Source: Azospirillum sp. TSA2s (GTDB lineage: Bacteria > Pseudomonadota > Alphaproteobacteria > Azospirillales > Azospirillaceae). Taken from it: DNA of 64,000 nt. The DNA is taken from positions 124,001 through 188,000 of the forward strand of contig NZ_CP039642.1 in assembly GCF_004923315.1 (NCBI RefSeq). Direction: 5' to 3'. The notes beneath the pieces were generated by a model. That model worked only from the letters and a program-made list of their open reading frames with translations, had not been told where the DNA came from and did not search any database. Of the stretch, positions 1-8,849 are shown piece by piece. A program made the position numbers and the translations under genes. Within the stretch, counting starts at the first letter, position 1, and every line of letters begins with the position of its first letter.

Positions 1-34
1 GGTGCTGTATCTCGAAGGCTCGATCCTGGTGTGA
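1..34 (+). CDS. 3' end of an unidentified gene
   Basis: An open frame enters from the left edge and reads VLYLEGSILV before the TGA at 32-34. The next gene starts 12 bases later on the same strand, so the two are probably co-transcribed. Too little is present to name the product. Confidence 0.4.
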   Translation, partial: VLYLEGSILV

Positions 35-46
35 GGGAGGCCGGCG

Positions 47-391
47 ATGGCTGAGGATACGGTCCTTCTGTTTTCCTACGGCACCCTGCAGCAGGAGAAT
101 GTGCAGATGGCATCCTTCGGCCGGCTGCTGGCCGGGCGGCCGGATGCCATGCCAAGGTATCGCTGCGACATGCTGGAGATCACCGATCCGGAGGTGATCC
201 GCACCAGCGGCAAGCGCTTCCACCCCGTGGTGAGCGAAAGCGGCGATCCGGCCGACGAGGTCGCCGGAACCCTGTTCGAGATTACCGCGGAAGAACTGGC
301 GGCTGCCGATTCGTACGAGGTCGCGGATTACAGGCGCGTCATGGTCCGGCTGAAGTCGGGGGCGGAGGCCTGGGTGTATGTGAAGGCGTGA
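47..391 (+). CDS. gamma-glutamylcyclotransferase-like (GGACT/AIG2 family) protein
   Basis: A 114-residue protein, the usual size for the small GGACT/YtfP fold. The substrate-loop motif YGTLQQ is near residue 11, and the region around residues 78-95 (TAEELAAADSYEVADYRR) carries the family's acidic and tyrosine positions. Relatives release 5-oxoproline from gamma-glutamyl amines or dipeptides in the cytoplasm; the substrate here is not known. The ATG follows a GGGAGG stretch at about 34-39, which supports the start. It probably forms an operon with the gene that ends at base 34. Confidence 0.75.
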   Translation: MAEDTVLLFSYGTLQQENVQMASFGRLLAGRPDAMPRYRCDMLEITDPEVIRTSGKRFHPVVSESGDPADEVAGTLFEITAEELAAADSYEVADYRRVMVRLKSGAEAWVYVKA

Positions 392-437
392 GGGTGAAGG
401 CGTGAGCGCGGGGCCCGTCACCGCTTGGCCGCCGCTG

Positions 438-974
438 CTATCGCATCACCTTCTCGAAGCGGAACATCTCGCCGCCGCCGGGCAGGCCGGAGGGGCCGGG
501 CCAATGCGGGTCGGGGTGACGGGCGCCGAAGAACTCGACGATCTTGAAGCCGCACTTGTTCACATAGAAATGGATGTTCCGTTTCTCGAAATAAGGCGTG
601 TGGGTCTGCCAGACCAGCGTTCCGGGATAGCGCCGCTCGATCGCCATCCAGGCTTTGAAGCCCAATCCCCGGCCATGCTGCGCCGGCGACAGGAAGAACA
701 GGTCCAGCGAATTGCGCTGCGTCGCCTCGTCGATCACGACGACGGCGCCGCCGACCCTTTGGCCATCGCAAAGGATATGCAGAAGCTCGGTGCCCGGCGC
801 GTTCATCGACTCGTCGAGATCGCTGCCGCGGGGAATCGAATCGTCGGGAAGGCACCCGAACTCCTCGATGACGGCGACCGCGAAGGACGCCTCCATCTCG
901 CTCTTGAAGGCCGGCAGATCGCCGGGCCCGACCGTGGCGAGGGAAACCTCGCCGTGCTGCTTGGTCCTGGTCAT
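438..974 (-). CDS. GNAT-family N-acetyltransferase
   Basis: A 178-residue cytoplasmic protein with the GNAT order: beta strands with [10 protein letters not shown] around residue 75, then the acetyl-CoA pyrophosphate-binding signature [11 protein letters not shown] near residue 100, and a C-terminal strand with [15 protein letters not shown]. The G-x-G core is intact, so it should be active. The acceptor cannot be read from the sequence. It is transcribed towards the left and its start lies 28 bases beyond the rpoH stop codon on the same strand, so read-through from rpoH is possible. Confidence 0.75.
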   Translation of the reverse strand: MTRTKQHGEVSLATVGPGDLPAFKSEMEASFAVAVIEEFGCLPDDSIPRGSDLDESMNAPGTELLHILCDGQRVGGAVVVIDEATQRNSLDLFFLSPAQHGRGLGFKAWMAIERRYPGTLVWQTHTPYFEKRNIHFYVNKCGFKIVEFFGARHPDPHWPGPSGLPGGGEMFRFEKVMR

Positions 975-1002
975 GACGCTGTGGCGGCGGTCGGGTTTCC
1001 CC

Positions 1003-1893
1003 TTACGCCTCCGTCTCCATCTTCTGTTCGACCGCGGCGGCCTTGATTGCCTTCTGCAGCTTCTCGAAGGCGCGCACCTCGATCTGGCGGACGCGCTCGC
1101 GGCTGATGCCGTATTTCTGCGACAGATCCTCCAGCGTCGTCGGCGCCTCGCGCAGGCGGCGTTCGGTCAGGATGTCGCGTTCGCGGTCGTTCAGCGCGGT
1201 CATGGCGTTCGCCAGCAGCTTGCGGCGCTTGCCCAGCTCCTCGCGGTCGGCGAGCGTGATCTCCTGGCTGGCGGTCTCGTCGACCAGGAAATCCTGCCAT
1301 TCGCCCTCGCTCTCCGCCCGCAGGGGGGCGTTCAGCGAATGGTCGGGGCTGGCGAGGCGCCGGTTCATGTTGACGACGTCCTGTTCCGGAACGTCCAACT
1401 TGGTGGCGATGGCCTGGACCTGCTCCGGCGACAGGTCGCCTTCCTCGATCGCCTGCATCTGGCCCTTCAGCCGGCGCAGGTTGAAGAACAGCTTCTTCTG
1501 GGCGGCCGTCGTGCCCATCTTCACCAGCGACCAGCTGTGCAGGATGTATTCCTGGATCGCCGCGCGAATCCACCACATCGCATAGGTCGCCAGCCGGAAG
1601 CCGCGGTCGGGGTCGAAACGCTTCACCGCCTGCATCATGCCGACATTGCCTTCGGAGATCAGCTCCGACAATGGCAGGCCGTAGCCGCGGTAGCCCATCG
1701 CGATCTTGGCCACCAGACGCAGATGGCTGGTGACGAGCTGATGGGCGGCGCCGGAATCCTCATGCTGCTGCCAGCTCTTGGCCAGCATGTATTCCCGCTC
1801 CGGCTCCAGCATCGGGAACTTGCGGATCTCCTGGAGATAGCGGGACAGATTGCTCTCGGACCCGATGGCCGGAAGATTGGATGCCGTCGCCAT
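1003..1893 (-). CDS. rpoH: RNA polymerase heat-shock sigma factor RpoH (sigma-32)
   Basis: A 296-residue group 3 sigma factor. Regions 2.1-2.4 are clear ([19 protein letters not shown] at about residues 92-110). The RpoH box [10 protein letters not shown], diagnostic of sigma-32, is at residues 132-141. Region 4.2 has the helix-turn-helix [12 protein letters not shown] near the C terminus. It directs core polymerase to heat-shock promoters. The frame is open for 46 more codons upstream, but the ATG at 1893 is preceded by AGGAGAGGGG at good spacing and begins the conserved protein, so it was chosen. Alphaproteobacteria often carry several rpoH copies, so this may not be the only one. Confidence 0.95.
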   Translation of the reverse strand: MATASNLPAIGSESNLSRYLQEIRKFPMLEPEREYMLAKSWQQHEDSGAAHQLVTSHLRLVAKIAMGYRGYGLPLSELISEGNVGMMQAVKRFDPDRGFRLATYAMWWIRAAIQEYILHSWSLVKMGTTAAQKKLFFNLRRLKGQMQAIEEGDLSPEQVQAIATKLDVPEQDVVNMNRRLASPDHSLNAPLRAESEGEWQDFLVDETASQEITLADREELGKRRKLLANAMTALNDRERDILTERRLREAPTTLEDLSQKYGISRERVRQIEVRAFEKLQKAIKAAAVEQKMETEA

Positions 1894-2054
1894 GACCAAA
1901 CCCCTCTCCTGACGGCCGGCATACCCATGCAAGGAATTCATGGGCACGCGGCCATTCTTCAGCGCGGGTTCCAAAGGCCCCTCGCAATGAGCGGGCGGCG
2001 GAACCTCGCCATTGACCGGGAGTCTATCCAAGAAAGATTACCCGGTGTACCGTT

Positions 2055-3113
2055 TTAAAGCGACTCCAAGGTGACAATTAGTTCATGAATATCCGCCGGA
2101 ATTGGGGAGCGGAATGCCACAATTTCGCCACTGACCGGATGACGGAAGGTCAGCGCCGCGGCGTGCAGCGCCTGTCGCGGAAACCCAACAAGGGTGCCCC
2201 GAACCGGTTCCGGAAGTTGCGAGGCGAATTTGCCCCCCGGCCGCCCCGACCGGCCGCGGCCATAGAGCGGATCGCCGACCAGCGGATGGCCGATGTGGGT
2301 CAGGTGGACGCGGATCTGGTGGGTGCGCCCGGTCTCCAGCACGCATTCGACCAGCGAGGCGGCCATGCCGAAGCTCTTCACCACGCGGTACTTGGTGGCG
2401 GCCGGCTTCCCGCCCCCGGTTACCACCGCCATCTTCTTGCGGTCGGCGCTGCTGCGGCCGATGTTGCCCTCGATCCGGCCCTGTCGCGGATTGGGCACCC
2501 CCCAGACCAGCGCCAGATAGGTGCGGCTGAGCGTGCGGTCGGAGAATTGTTCGGACAGGCCGTGGTGGGCGCGGTCGTTCTTGGCGACCACCATCAGGCC
2601 GCTGGTGTCCTTGTCCAGCCGGTGGACGATGCCCGGCCGCTTCACCCCGCCGATGCCGGACAGGCTGTCGCCGCAATGGGCCAGCAGGGCGTTGACCAGC
2701 GTGCCGTCCGGGTTGCCGGCGGCGGGATGCACCACGAGGCCGGCCGGCTTGTCAATCACCAGCACGTCGGCATCCTCGTACACCACGTCGATCGGGATGT
2801 CCTGCGCCACCGGTTCGGCGGCCTCCGCCCCCGGCACCTCGACCTCGAAGCGCTGGCCGGGTTTGACCCTCAGGGACGGGTCCGTTATCGTCCGGCCGTC
2901 GCCGCGCACGCAGCCCTGTTCCAGCAGGGCCTGGACGCGCGACCGCGACAGGTCCGGCAGGCCCGCCGCCAACGCCTTGTCCAGCCGCTGGCCCGCCGCC
3001 TCGTCGGGAACCGTGTAGGCGAGGGCACGGGCAGTGGCGTAGGCGGGCGGGCCGGCGTCGTCGTCCGCATCGAGGAAATCGTCGGACAGGTCTTCGGAGT
3101 TATCGGCGGCCAT
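2055..3113 (-). CDS. rluD: 23S rRNA pseudouridine synthase, RluD family
   Basis: A 352-residue protein. An S4 RNA-binding domain covers about residues 40-90 (GQRLDKALAAGLPDLSRSRV). The RluA/RluD catalytic domain follows, with HRLDKDTSGL around residue 167 holding the catalytic aspartate, and RTHQIRVHL further on. RluD makes pseudouridines in helix 69 of 23S rRNA. The roughly 35-residue acidic N-terminal extension before the S4 domain is longer than in E. coli. The gene is upstream of rpoH on the same strand, 161 bases away, and divergent from the small membrane-protein gene at 3166, so 3114-3165 should contain two outward promoters. Confidence 0.9.
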   Translation of the reverse strand: MAADNSEDLSDDFLDADDDAGPPAYATARALAYTVPDEAAGQRLDKALAAGLPDLSRSRVQALLEQGCVRGDGRTITDPSLRVKPGQRFEVEVPGAEAAEPVAQDIPIDVVYEDADVLVIDKPAGLVVHPAAGNPDGTLVNALLAHCGDSLSGIGGVKRPGIVHRLDKDTSGLMVVAKNDRAHHGLSEQFSDRTLSRTYLALVWGVPNPRQGRIEGNIGRSSADRKKMAVVTGGGKPAATKYRVVKSFGMAASLVECVLETGRTHQIRVHLTHIGHPLVGDPLYGRGRSGRPGGKFASQLPEPVRGTLVGFPRQALHAAALTFRHPVSGEIVAFRSPIPADIHELIVTLESL

Positions 3114-3165
3114 CGGCTTTGCGTATCGCGTCCTGTTTCAATCGTCCGGGAGTGGACCCCAAACC

Positions 3166-3492
3166 GTGCAGATCCTCAAGGCACTCGTCGTCATCATGGG
3201 CGTTCTGATCATCGCCGGCTTCACTTATCTGGGGGTGGAGCTGTACAAGCGGATGTCGGACCCCAACCGCGCCTCCCTGACCGGGCCCTCCACCACGACC
3301 ACCGTGATCGACCGCCCCGCCGAGGTGACGCTGGACGTCCCGGCCGGCGCCCGCATCGGCGAGATGCTGGTGGCGGGCAACCGCGTGCTGTTCAAGGTGA
3401 CCCTGCCGCAGGGGCCGGACCGCCTCTATCTGATCGACCCGCGCACCGGCGCCGTCACCGCGACGGTCACCGCCGGAAAAGCGGCCCCTTAA
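3166..3492 (+). CDS. small single-span membrane protein (DUF6476-like)
   Basis: A 108-residue protein with one hydrophobic span at about residues 5-25 (LVVIMGVLIIAGFTYLGV), followed by a periplasmic beta-rich tail ending LIDPRTGAVTATV. The layout, and the position divergent from rluD, match the alphaproteobacterial DUF6476 group as I remember it; no function is known. The chosen start is GTG at 3166. An in-frame ATG at 3196 would cut into the membrane span and is less likely. The threonine aldolase gene follows after 18 bases, suggesting a shared transcript. Confidence 0.6.
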   Translation: MQILKALVVIMGVLIIAGFTYLGVELYKRMSDPNRASLTGPSTTTTVIDRPAEVTLDVPAGARIGEMLVAGNRVLFKVTLPQGPDRLYLIDPRTGAVTATVTAGKAAP

Positions 3493-3510
3493 CAGACAGG
3501 TCTCGCGATC

Positions 3511-4545
3511 ATGCATGATTTCCGCAGCGACAATGTCGCCGGCGCCGCCCCGCAGGTGATGACGGCGCTGTCGGCGGCGTCGACCGGCACCGCCTCCCCC
3601 TACGGCAACGATCCCTGGACCGCGCGGGTGACCGAGCGGCTGTGCGCGATCTTCGAGACCGACGTCGCGGTCTTCCCCGTCGCCACCGGCACCGCGGCCA
3701 ACTCGCTGGCGCTGTCGGCGCTGGTGCCGCCCTTTGGCGCGGTGCTGTGCCATGAGGACGCGCACATCATCATCGACGAATGCGGCGCGCCGGAATTCTT
3801 CACCGGCGGCGCCAAGCTGGTGCCGCTGGCCGGCGAGCATGGCAAGCTGACGCCGGAAATGGTGTCGCGCCACATCGCCAAGGCCGGCGTCGGCGTCGTC
3901 CACCGGGTCCAGCCCGCAGCCCTCAGCCTGACCCAGGCGACGGAGGCCGGCACGGTCTATACCCCGGCGGAGGTCGAGGCGCTGGTCGAGACCGCCCATT
4001 CCAACGGCATGGCCGTGCATATGGACGGCGCCCGCTTCGCCAACGCCATTGCCCGGCTGGGCTGCGCCCCTGCCGACGTGACGTGGCGCGCCGGGGTCGA
4101 CGTGCTGACGCTGGGCGGCACCAAGGGCGGCTGTCTCGCCGCCGAGGCGGTGGTGTTCTTCAACCCGGCGATGGCCGAGGATTTCGGCTTCGGCCGCAAG
4201 CGTGGCGGCCATCTGGTGTCGAAGATGCGCTTCCTGTCGGCCCAGCTCGACGCCTGGCTGGAGGACGGCCTGTGGCTGCGCCTGGCCGCCCATGCCAACG
4301 CCATGGCCGACCGTCTGGCCGCCGGGCTGACGGCGCTGCCGGGCGTCGAGCTGGCCCACCCGGTGGAGGCGAACGAGCTGTTCGTCCGGTTGCCGGACGC
4401 TTATGCCGAGGCGCTGGAGGGGGCGGGTTACGGCTTCTACCGCTGGGACGACGGTACGGCGCGCTTCGTGACGGCGTTCGACACGCCGGCGGCGGCGGTG
4501 GACGGTTTGCTGGGTATTTTGCGCAGCCTGCAAGAAAAGGCTTGA
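3511..4545 (+). CDS. ltaE: low-specificity L-threonine aldolase
   Basis: A 344-residue PLP enzyme of fold type I, cleaving L-threonine or allo-threonine to glycine and acetaldehyde. The N terminus has the family FRSDNVAGA and YGNDPWT segments. HMDGARFANA near residue 171 gives the PLP ring-binding aspartate, and LTLGGTKGG places the Schiff-base lysine at K205. Length is normal. The gene ends 43 bases before the first tRNA-Glu. Nearby enzymes such as phenylserine aldolase share the fold, so the exact substrate preference is inferred. Confidence 0.88.
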   Translation: MHDFRSDNVAGAAPQVMTALSAASTGTASPYGNDPWTARVTERLCAIFETDVAVFPVATGTAANSLALSALVPPFGAVLCHEDAHIIIDECGAPEFFTGGAKLVPLAGEHGKLTPEMVSRHIAKAGVGVVHRVQPAALSLTQATEAGTVYTPAEVEALVETAHSNGMAVHMDGARFANAIARLGCAPADVTWRAGVDVLTLGGTKGGCLAAEAVVFFNPAMAEDFGFGRKRGGHLVSKMRFLSAQLDAWLEDGLWLRLAAHANAMADRLAAGLTALPGVELAHPVEANELFVRLPDAYAEALEGAGYGFYRWDDGTARFVTAFDTPAAAVDGLLGILRSLQEKA

Positions 4546-4588
4546 TCGGCAGGGCTGGCTTGGTTAGAAACCCGCCCACGCCGATGAC

Positions 4589-4664
4589 GTCCCCATCGTC
4601 TAGAGGCCTAGGACACCGCCCTCTCACGGCGGTAACAGGGGTTCGACTCCCCTTGGGGACGCCA
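4589..4664 (+). tRNA. tRNA-Glu (CTC), copy 1
   Basis: A 76-base cloverleaf. Acceptor arms GTCCCCA and TGGGGAC pair, with G as discriminator and CCA encoded. The anticodon stem CCGCC/GGCGG encloses loop CTCTCAC, giving anticodon CTC, which reads GAG. The T-arm has the standard GGTTCGA element. Confidence 0.97.
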
Positions 4665-4733
4665 ACCTTCCAAGGTTGGGTCGCGCGGCCGGTGGCAGCC
4701 TCCACCGCCGCGAGTTGCTCGTCGGGATCAGAC

Positions 4734-4809
4734 GTCCCCTTCGTCTAGAGGCCTAGGACACCGCCCTCTCACGGCGGTAACAGGGGTTCGAATCCCCTAG
4801 GGGACGCCA
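4734..4809 (+). tRNA. tRNA-Glu (CTC), copy 2
   Basis: A 76-base cloverleaf with acceptor GTCCCCT/AGGGGAC and CCA encoded. It has the same anticodon loop CTCTCAC as copy 1 and differs mainly in the last acceptor pair and the T-stem closing base. Copies 1 and 2 look like a recent tandem duplication. Confidence 0.97.
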
Positions 4810-4854
4810 TCCACGCGCTGGATGCGTTATTGAGCGCGGGCTTGAAGGTACAAC

Positions 4855-4930
<76 letters not shown>

Positions 4931-5068
4931 CTTCCATTAAATCCCTGCAGGCTCTCAGACGGTATTTTGCGCATAAATGCGCGATAAAACCGTCGCCCAA
5001 ACATCATTTCTGATGTACCCCTTTCGGCATGCTCCGCTTCTGAACCGGTCTGCCGAAGCAGGTTTCCT

Positions 5069-5512
5069 ATGGATCGCAGCGAATTCGAACGTCTTCGGGA
5101 TATGCCTGGAAAGCGGATCATTGGGGATATTCACCTTGAACAACGGAGTGAGATTTCCGTTGCGTGGGAGGCGCGGGACATTCCGATTACCAATGCAGAT
5201 GGTGTGGAAGCGTTATTGAACGTGCAGTTGGTCGCCGAAACGGGGGCCAAAACGTTGAACGTGAAAATTCCCGGCATTGGCCCGATTTGCAGGTTGGAGG
5301 TCGATAGCCGCCCCCACAAGCCGGCCGGCAGAAGCCACAAGCACTCTCTGCATCACCCGGACTGCCCGCGTCATAATTTGAAAAAGGACGTTGTGGACCG
5401 CAGCGACCTCGATGGTCGGTCTCTCAAAGAGGTGTTTGACGCCTTTTGCCGGATGGCCCACATAGTTCATGATGGCTCGTTGATCCTGCCACCCGACTTG
5501 GCTGGACTGTGA
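5069..5512 (+). CDS. hypothetical protein, partner of the DUF1828-like gene
   Basis: A 147-residue soluble protein with no recognised catalytic motif. A histidine-rich segment at about residues 83-102 (HKPAGRSHKHSLHHPDCPRH) suggests metal or nucleic-acid contact. The N-terminal half is predicted beta-rich. Base composition is visibly more AT-rich than the flanks. ATG at 5069 follows AGCAGG at suitable spacing. The stop lies 14 bases before the start of the next gene, whose ribosome site overlaps it, so the two are translationally coupled. I recall DUF6978-type proteins beside DUF1828 genes, but cannot assign that family from sequence alone. Confidence 0.55.
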   Translation: MDRSEFERLRDMPGKRIIGDIHLEQRSEISVAWEARDIPITNADGVEALLNVQLVAETGAKTLNVKIPGIGPICRLEVDSRPHKPAGRSHKHSLHHPDCPRHNLKKDVVDRSDLDGRSLKEVFDAFCRMAHIVHDGSLILPPDLAGL

Positions 5513-5526
5513 GGAGGGTCGGGACT

Positions 5527-6312
5527 ATGCTGGAGTTGACCGACGTAAAGGACTGCTTCAAATCCTGCCCGCTTGTCGAAGACATCGACTTGCTTCCAAA
5601 AGGGCATGTCCGGATTTCGACGGCATTTCGCTATCCGGACGGCTCGTCGGTGGACGTCTTCGTCGCGAATCGGTCAGGATTTCAGTCGGAAGTAAAGTCG
5701 ATGACGTTGACCGACTTCGGCAATACATTCCTCTGGCTGGACCAGATGGATATCCGGCCGCTGCGTTCAGCTCGGCGCAGGCGCTTGACGTTGGATATTC
5801 TGGAAACCTACGGCATCGAGCACTCAAAAGGAGTGCTTTCCTGCAATATTGCACCACAGGAGTTGGCGATCGGTGTGATTCGGTTGGGGCAGGCATGCAT
5901 TCGCGTGGCCGACCTAATTTTCACCCACAGAATTACAAATCAGGGAAGCTTCCAGGAAGAGGTTGAAAGTATAATCGAAGACACCTCTTTGGATTATGAG
6001 CAGAATGCGAAGATCATCGGGAGGGGCGATGCCGTCGTTCCTGTCGATTTTCTTGTTCGATCTTCGGGGATGGAAACAGCAATTTTCACTCTTCCGGCAG
6101 AAAGCAGCCATGCAAGCGTCGCCAAATCACGTGCGGAGAATGTGTTTGCCCGCTGCTATGATCTAAGAGATTGGCGGGGACAACGTGTTGCGGCGCTCGA
6201 TGACCGGCGCCTGCTTTACCGTGAGGAAGACATCGGACGCATTCGGGAGGTCGCCACGATTGTTCCGATTTCTCAACCGGAAGCAATGCGCGACCTGCTG
6301 CTGGCTGCCTGA
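5527..6312 (+). CDS. DUF1828/DUF1829-like protein
   Basis: A 261-residue protein. The N-terminal part (residues 1-90) resembles DUF1828, with the T-D-F/G-x-T-x-x-W-L pattern in MTLTDFGNTFLWLDQM. The remainder resembles DUF1829. Such proteins occur in mobile and defence-related two-gene cassettes; the function is unknown. The frame is open back to a GTG at 5509, but AGGAGG at 5512-5517 clearly serves the ATG at 5527, so that start was used. With its upstream partner it forms a compact AT-richer cassette directly behind the tRNA-Glu cluster, which suggests horizontal acquisition. Confidence 0.6.
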   Translation: MLELTDVKDCFKSCPLVEDIDLLPKGHVRISTAFRYPDGSSVDVFVANRSGFQSEVKSMTLTDFGNTFLWLDQMDIRPLRSARRRRLTLDILETYGIEHSKGVLSCNIAPQELAIGVIRLGQACIRVADLIFTHRITNQGSFQEEVESIIEDTSLDYEQNAKIIGRGDAVVPVDFLVRSSGMETAIFTLPAESSHASVAKSRAENVFARCYDLRDWRGQRVAALDDRRLLYREEDIGRIREVATIVPISQPEAMRDLLLAA

Positions 6313-6401
6313 ACGATCAATCAGGCGGGTTGCGCCATAGCGACCGTGGATTTTCGGGCGGGCGCCGGCCTTGATTTGTCTTGAGGACGTTCAGGACAAA
6401 C

Positions 6402-7607
6402 CTATTCGCCCAACACACCCGTCCGATACAGCGTCACCCTGATCCCCCCGTTCGACACCGACACGCCGCCTTCCTCGAACGGCAGTTCCGTCGCCTTCGC
6501 CAGCGCCGCCTCGTTGGTGATGATCCCCACGCGCCAGCCTGCAAACCGCGCTTTCAGGGTCTGGCCCATGGCGTGGTAGAGCGGGATCAGGGACTTGCCC
6601 TCGCCGATGCGGGCGCCGTAGGGCGGATTGACGATGACGAGGCCGGGGGGACCCTCGGGCGGGGTCAGGTCGCTGATGGCGTGGTGGGTGAACTCGGTCC
6701 AGGCGGAGACGCCGGCACGCTCGGCGTTGGCGCGGCTCATGGCGATGGCGCCGGCGTCGCGGTCACTGCCGTGGAAGCGGACGGCGGGTGCAGTGGGCGT
6801 GCCGCCGGCGCGCAGGCTCTGCCAGAAGGCGGGGTCGAAATTGGCGAGCTGTTCGAAGGCGAAATGACGGGAACGGCCGGGTTTCAGGCCGGCGGCGATC
6901 TCGGCGGCCTCGATGACGAAGGTGCCGGAGCCGCACATGGGGTCGACAACCGGCTCGCGGCCGTCATAACCGCACTGGCGCAGGAACAATGCGGCCAGCG
7001 TCTCGCGCATCGGCGCCTTGTTGACCGCTTCCTTGTGGCCGCGCTTGTGCAGCGACTCGCCGGAGCTGTCGACGCTGATGGTGCAGAGATCGTCGTCGAT
7101 GCGCGCCTTGATCTGGACGGCGCGGGTGTCCTCCGCCTCCGTATCCCCGGCGGCGTCCTTGCGGGCGGTCTTGCCGGTCGGTTTGGGGGCGGCCTTGACG
7201 ATGGGGGCGCCGAGTTCCTCGGCGATGGCGCGCTCGATGCGCTGGGCGGCGGCGCCGGCATGGTAGATGCGCGAGGCCTTGCAGGACGCCTCGACCCGCA
7301 CCGGAACGTCGGCGCGCAGGATCTCGGCCCAGGGAACCCGGCGGGCGCGCTTGTCCAGCTGCGCCAGATGCAGGGCGCGGAAGCTGGCGATGCGCGCCAG
7401 CACGCGGGTGGCACCGCGCAGCTCCAGATTGGCCCGCCAGACCTCCGGCCAGCCGCCGGTGACCGTCACCCCGCCCTTCACGGCGGTGGGGTTGGCGAAG
7501 CCGCGCTCGCGCGCCTCGGCACACAGCACGGATTCCAGGCCGGGGGCGGCCACCAGGAAAATCTCGAAGGGCTGCGCGGCGCCGGTCTTGTCTTGGTCGG
7601 TGTTCAT
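6402..7607 (-). CDS. THUMP-domain class I SAM-dependent RNA methyltransferase (RlmL N-terminal type)
   Basis: A 401-residue protein. A THUMP-like RNA-binding region at about residues 60-180 precedes a Rossmann methyltransferase domain. SAM motif I is VDPMCGSGTFVIEAA at about 221-235, and the N6/N2-purine motif NPPYGARIG lies around 315. This matches the YcbY/RlmL N-terminal half that methylates G2445 of 23S rRNA at N2; the target here is inferred. An alanine/lysine-rich linker (residues 138-162) interrupts the THUMP region. The ATG at 7607 was preferred over a GTG-like upstream extension that shows no homology. Confidence 0.85.
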   Translation of the reverse strand: MNTDQDKTGAAQPFEIFLVAAPGLESVLCAEARERGFANPTAVKGGVTVTGGWPEVWRANLELRGATRVLARIASFRALHLAQLDKRARRVPWAEILRADVPVRVEASCKASRIYHAGAAAQRIERAIAEELGAPIVKAAPKPTGKTARKDAAGDTEAEDTRAVQIKARIDDDLCTISVDSSGESLHKRGHKEAVNKAPMRETLAALFLRQCGYDGREPVVDPMCGSGTFVIEAAEIAAGLKPGRSRHFAFEQLANFDPAFWQSLRAGGTPTAPAVRFHGSDRDAGAIAMSRANAERAGVSAWTEFTHHAISDLTPPEGPPGLVIVNPPYGARIGEGKSLIPLYHAMGQTLKARFAGWRVGIITNEAALAKATELPFEEGGVSVSNGGIRVTLYRTGVLGE

Positions 7608-7791
7608 CCCGCCTACATAGCCCGAAGGCCGGCCGTCTACGACAGGATTCTCGCAAATCCGGGAGGGGCGCGGCCGACCCGGCAATTGACGGCGGGCCGT
7701 CGCCCCTTATGATCGGATTGGAACACGAACAATCAAGCCGGCTTTCGATTCCGAACACGGGATTGGCCGGCCAGCAGGGAGAGCGCACGTC

Positions 7792-8604
7792 ATGACCGCA
7801 ACCGACACCGCTACCGACAACGGCAACTGGCCCGCCGACCTGCTTGCCCGGGAGTTCCGGGACAAGCGGGTGCTGGTCACCGGCAGCAGCCGCGGCATCG
7901 GCGCCGCGGTGGCGGCGGCCTTCGCCCAACTTGGCGCCCGCGTCGCCATCCATGGCCGCGACCGGGCGGCGGTTGAGGCCGTGGCGGCCTCAATGGGGGC
8001 GGGCATGGGCAACGGCGTGGTCGGGCTGGCCGGCGACTTCGCCGACAAGGGGCAGACCCGTGCGGTGGTGGAGCAGGCGGTGGATCGGCTGGGCGGGCTG
8101 GACGTGCTGATCAACAATGCCGGCACCATGCTGGGCCGGGTGGCGCTGGCCGACATCGACGATGATTTCCTGCAGCAGCAGTTCGACCTGAACGCCGCCT
8201 CGGCGGTCGTCGCCAGCCGCGCCGCCCTGCCGGCGCTGATCGAGTCGAGGGGGGCCATCGTCAACACCGGCTCCATCTCCGGCCGCACCGGCGGCAGCGC
8301 CGGCTCGTCGCTCTACAGCGCCGCGAAGGCGTTCCAGGCCAGCCTCGCCCGCTCGCTGGCGACGGAGCTGGCACCGCACGGCATCCGCGTCAACGCGGTG
8401 TCGCCCGGCACCATCGACACCGATTTCCACCAGCGCTACTCGACCGCGGACAAGCTGGCGCAGACCGCGGCGCGCATCCCGCTGAAACGGCTGGGGACGG
8501 CGGAGGATTGCGTCGGCGCGTACCTGTTCCTCTCTTCCAACCGGCTGGCAGGCTATATCACCGGCCAGACGATCGAGGTGAATGGCGGTCAGTTCTATAA
8601 CTAA
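7792..8604 (+). CDS. SDR-family NAD(P)-dependent oxidoreductase
   Basis: A 270-residue classical short-chain dehydrogenase. TGSSRGIG at residues 30-37 binds the cofactor, NNAG follows at about 106, and the catalytic YSAAK has Y175 and K179 with the serine in NTGSISG. The C terminus has the usual GQTIEVNGG. Substrate cannot be deduced; FabG-like 3-oxoacyl reductase or sugar/alcohol dehydrogenase are both possible. A GGGAGAG ribosome site supports the ATG. Three palindromic repeats begin 10 bases after its stop. Confidence 0.85.
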   Translation: MTATDTATDNGNWPADLLAREFRDKRVLVTGSSRGIGAAVAAAFAQLGARVAIHGRDRAAVEAVAASMGAGMGNGVVGLAGDFADKGQTRAVVEQAVDRLGGLDVLINNAGTMLGRVALADIDDDFLQQQFDLNAASAVVASRAALPALIESRGAIVNTGSISGRTGGSAGSSLYSAAKAFQASLARSLATELAPHGIRVNAVSPGTIDTDFHQRYSTADKLAQTAARIPLKRLGTAEDCVGAYLFLSSNRLAGYITGQTIEVNGGQFYN

Positions 8605-8613
8605 AGGCTAGGC

Positions 8614-8684
8614 TTTCGCGAATGCGAAGGTCAAGCTTTGGCAAAATGCAAAGCGATCTCAATGATCTTGGCAGAATGCGAAGG
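8614..8684. repeat. three spaced imperfect palindromes upstream of a chemoreceptor gene
   Basis: Copies at 8614-8630, 8637-8653 and 8667-8684 follow the pattern TTnGC-N4-GCnAAG (for example TTCGCGAATGCGAAG). Each copy is itself a near-palindrome, and spacing is 23 and 30 bases. They lie between the SDR stop and the MCP start. This is the look of a multi-site operator for a dimeric regulator, but no binding protein can be named. Confidence 0.4.
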
Positions 8685-8849
8685 GTAGGTGGCGCAGTCT
8701 ATTGGAAAGGGGGCATTTCACAGGGCAGAAAAACACCGCGGCGTTAATGGTCCTTTGGCATTGTTCTTGTAGGCTACCTCGTTGATAACCGATCGCACGA
8801 AAGATCGGAGAGTTGCCAGCAGCCGGGTCAGAAGACGAGGTCCCCAATC

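Noticed and set aside
8614..8684. Three spaced repeats as a miniature CRISPR
   Set aside because: Only three short degenerate units with unequal 6-13 base gaps, and no cas gene in the window.
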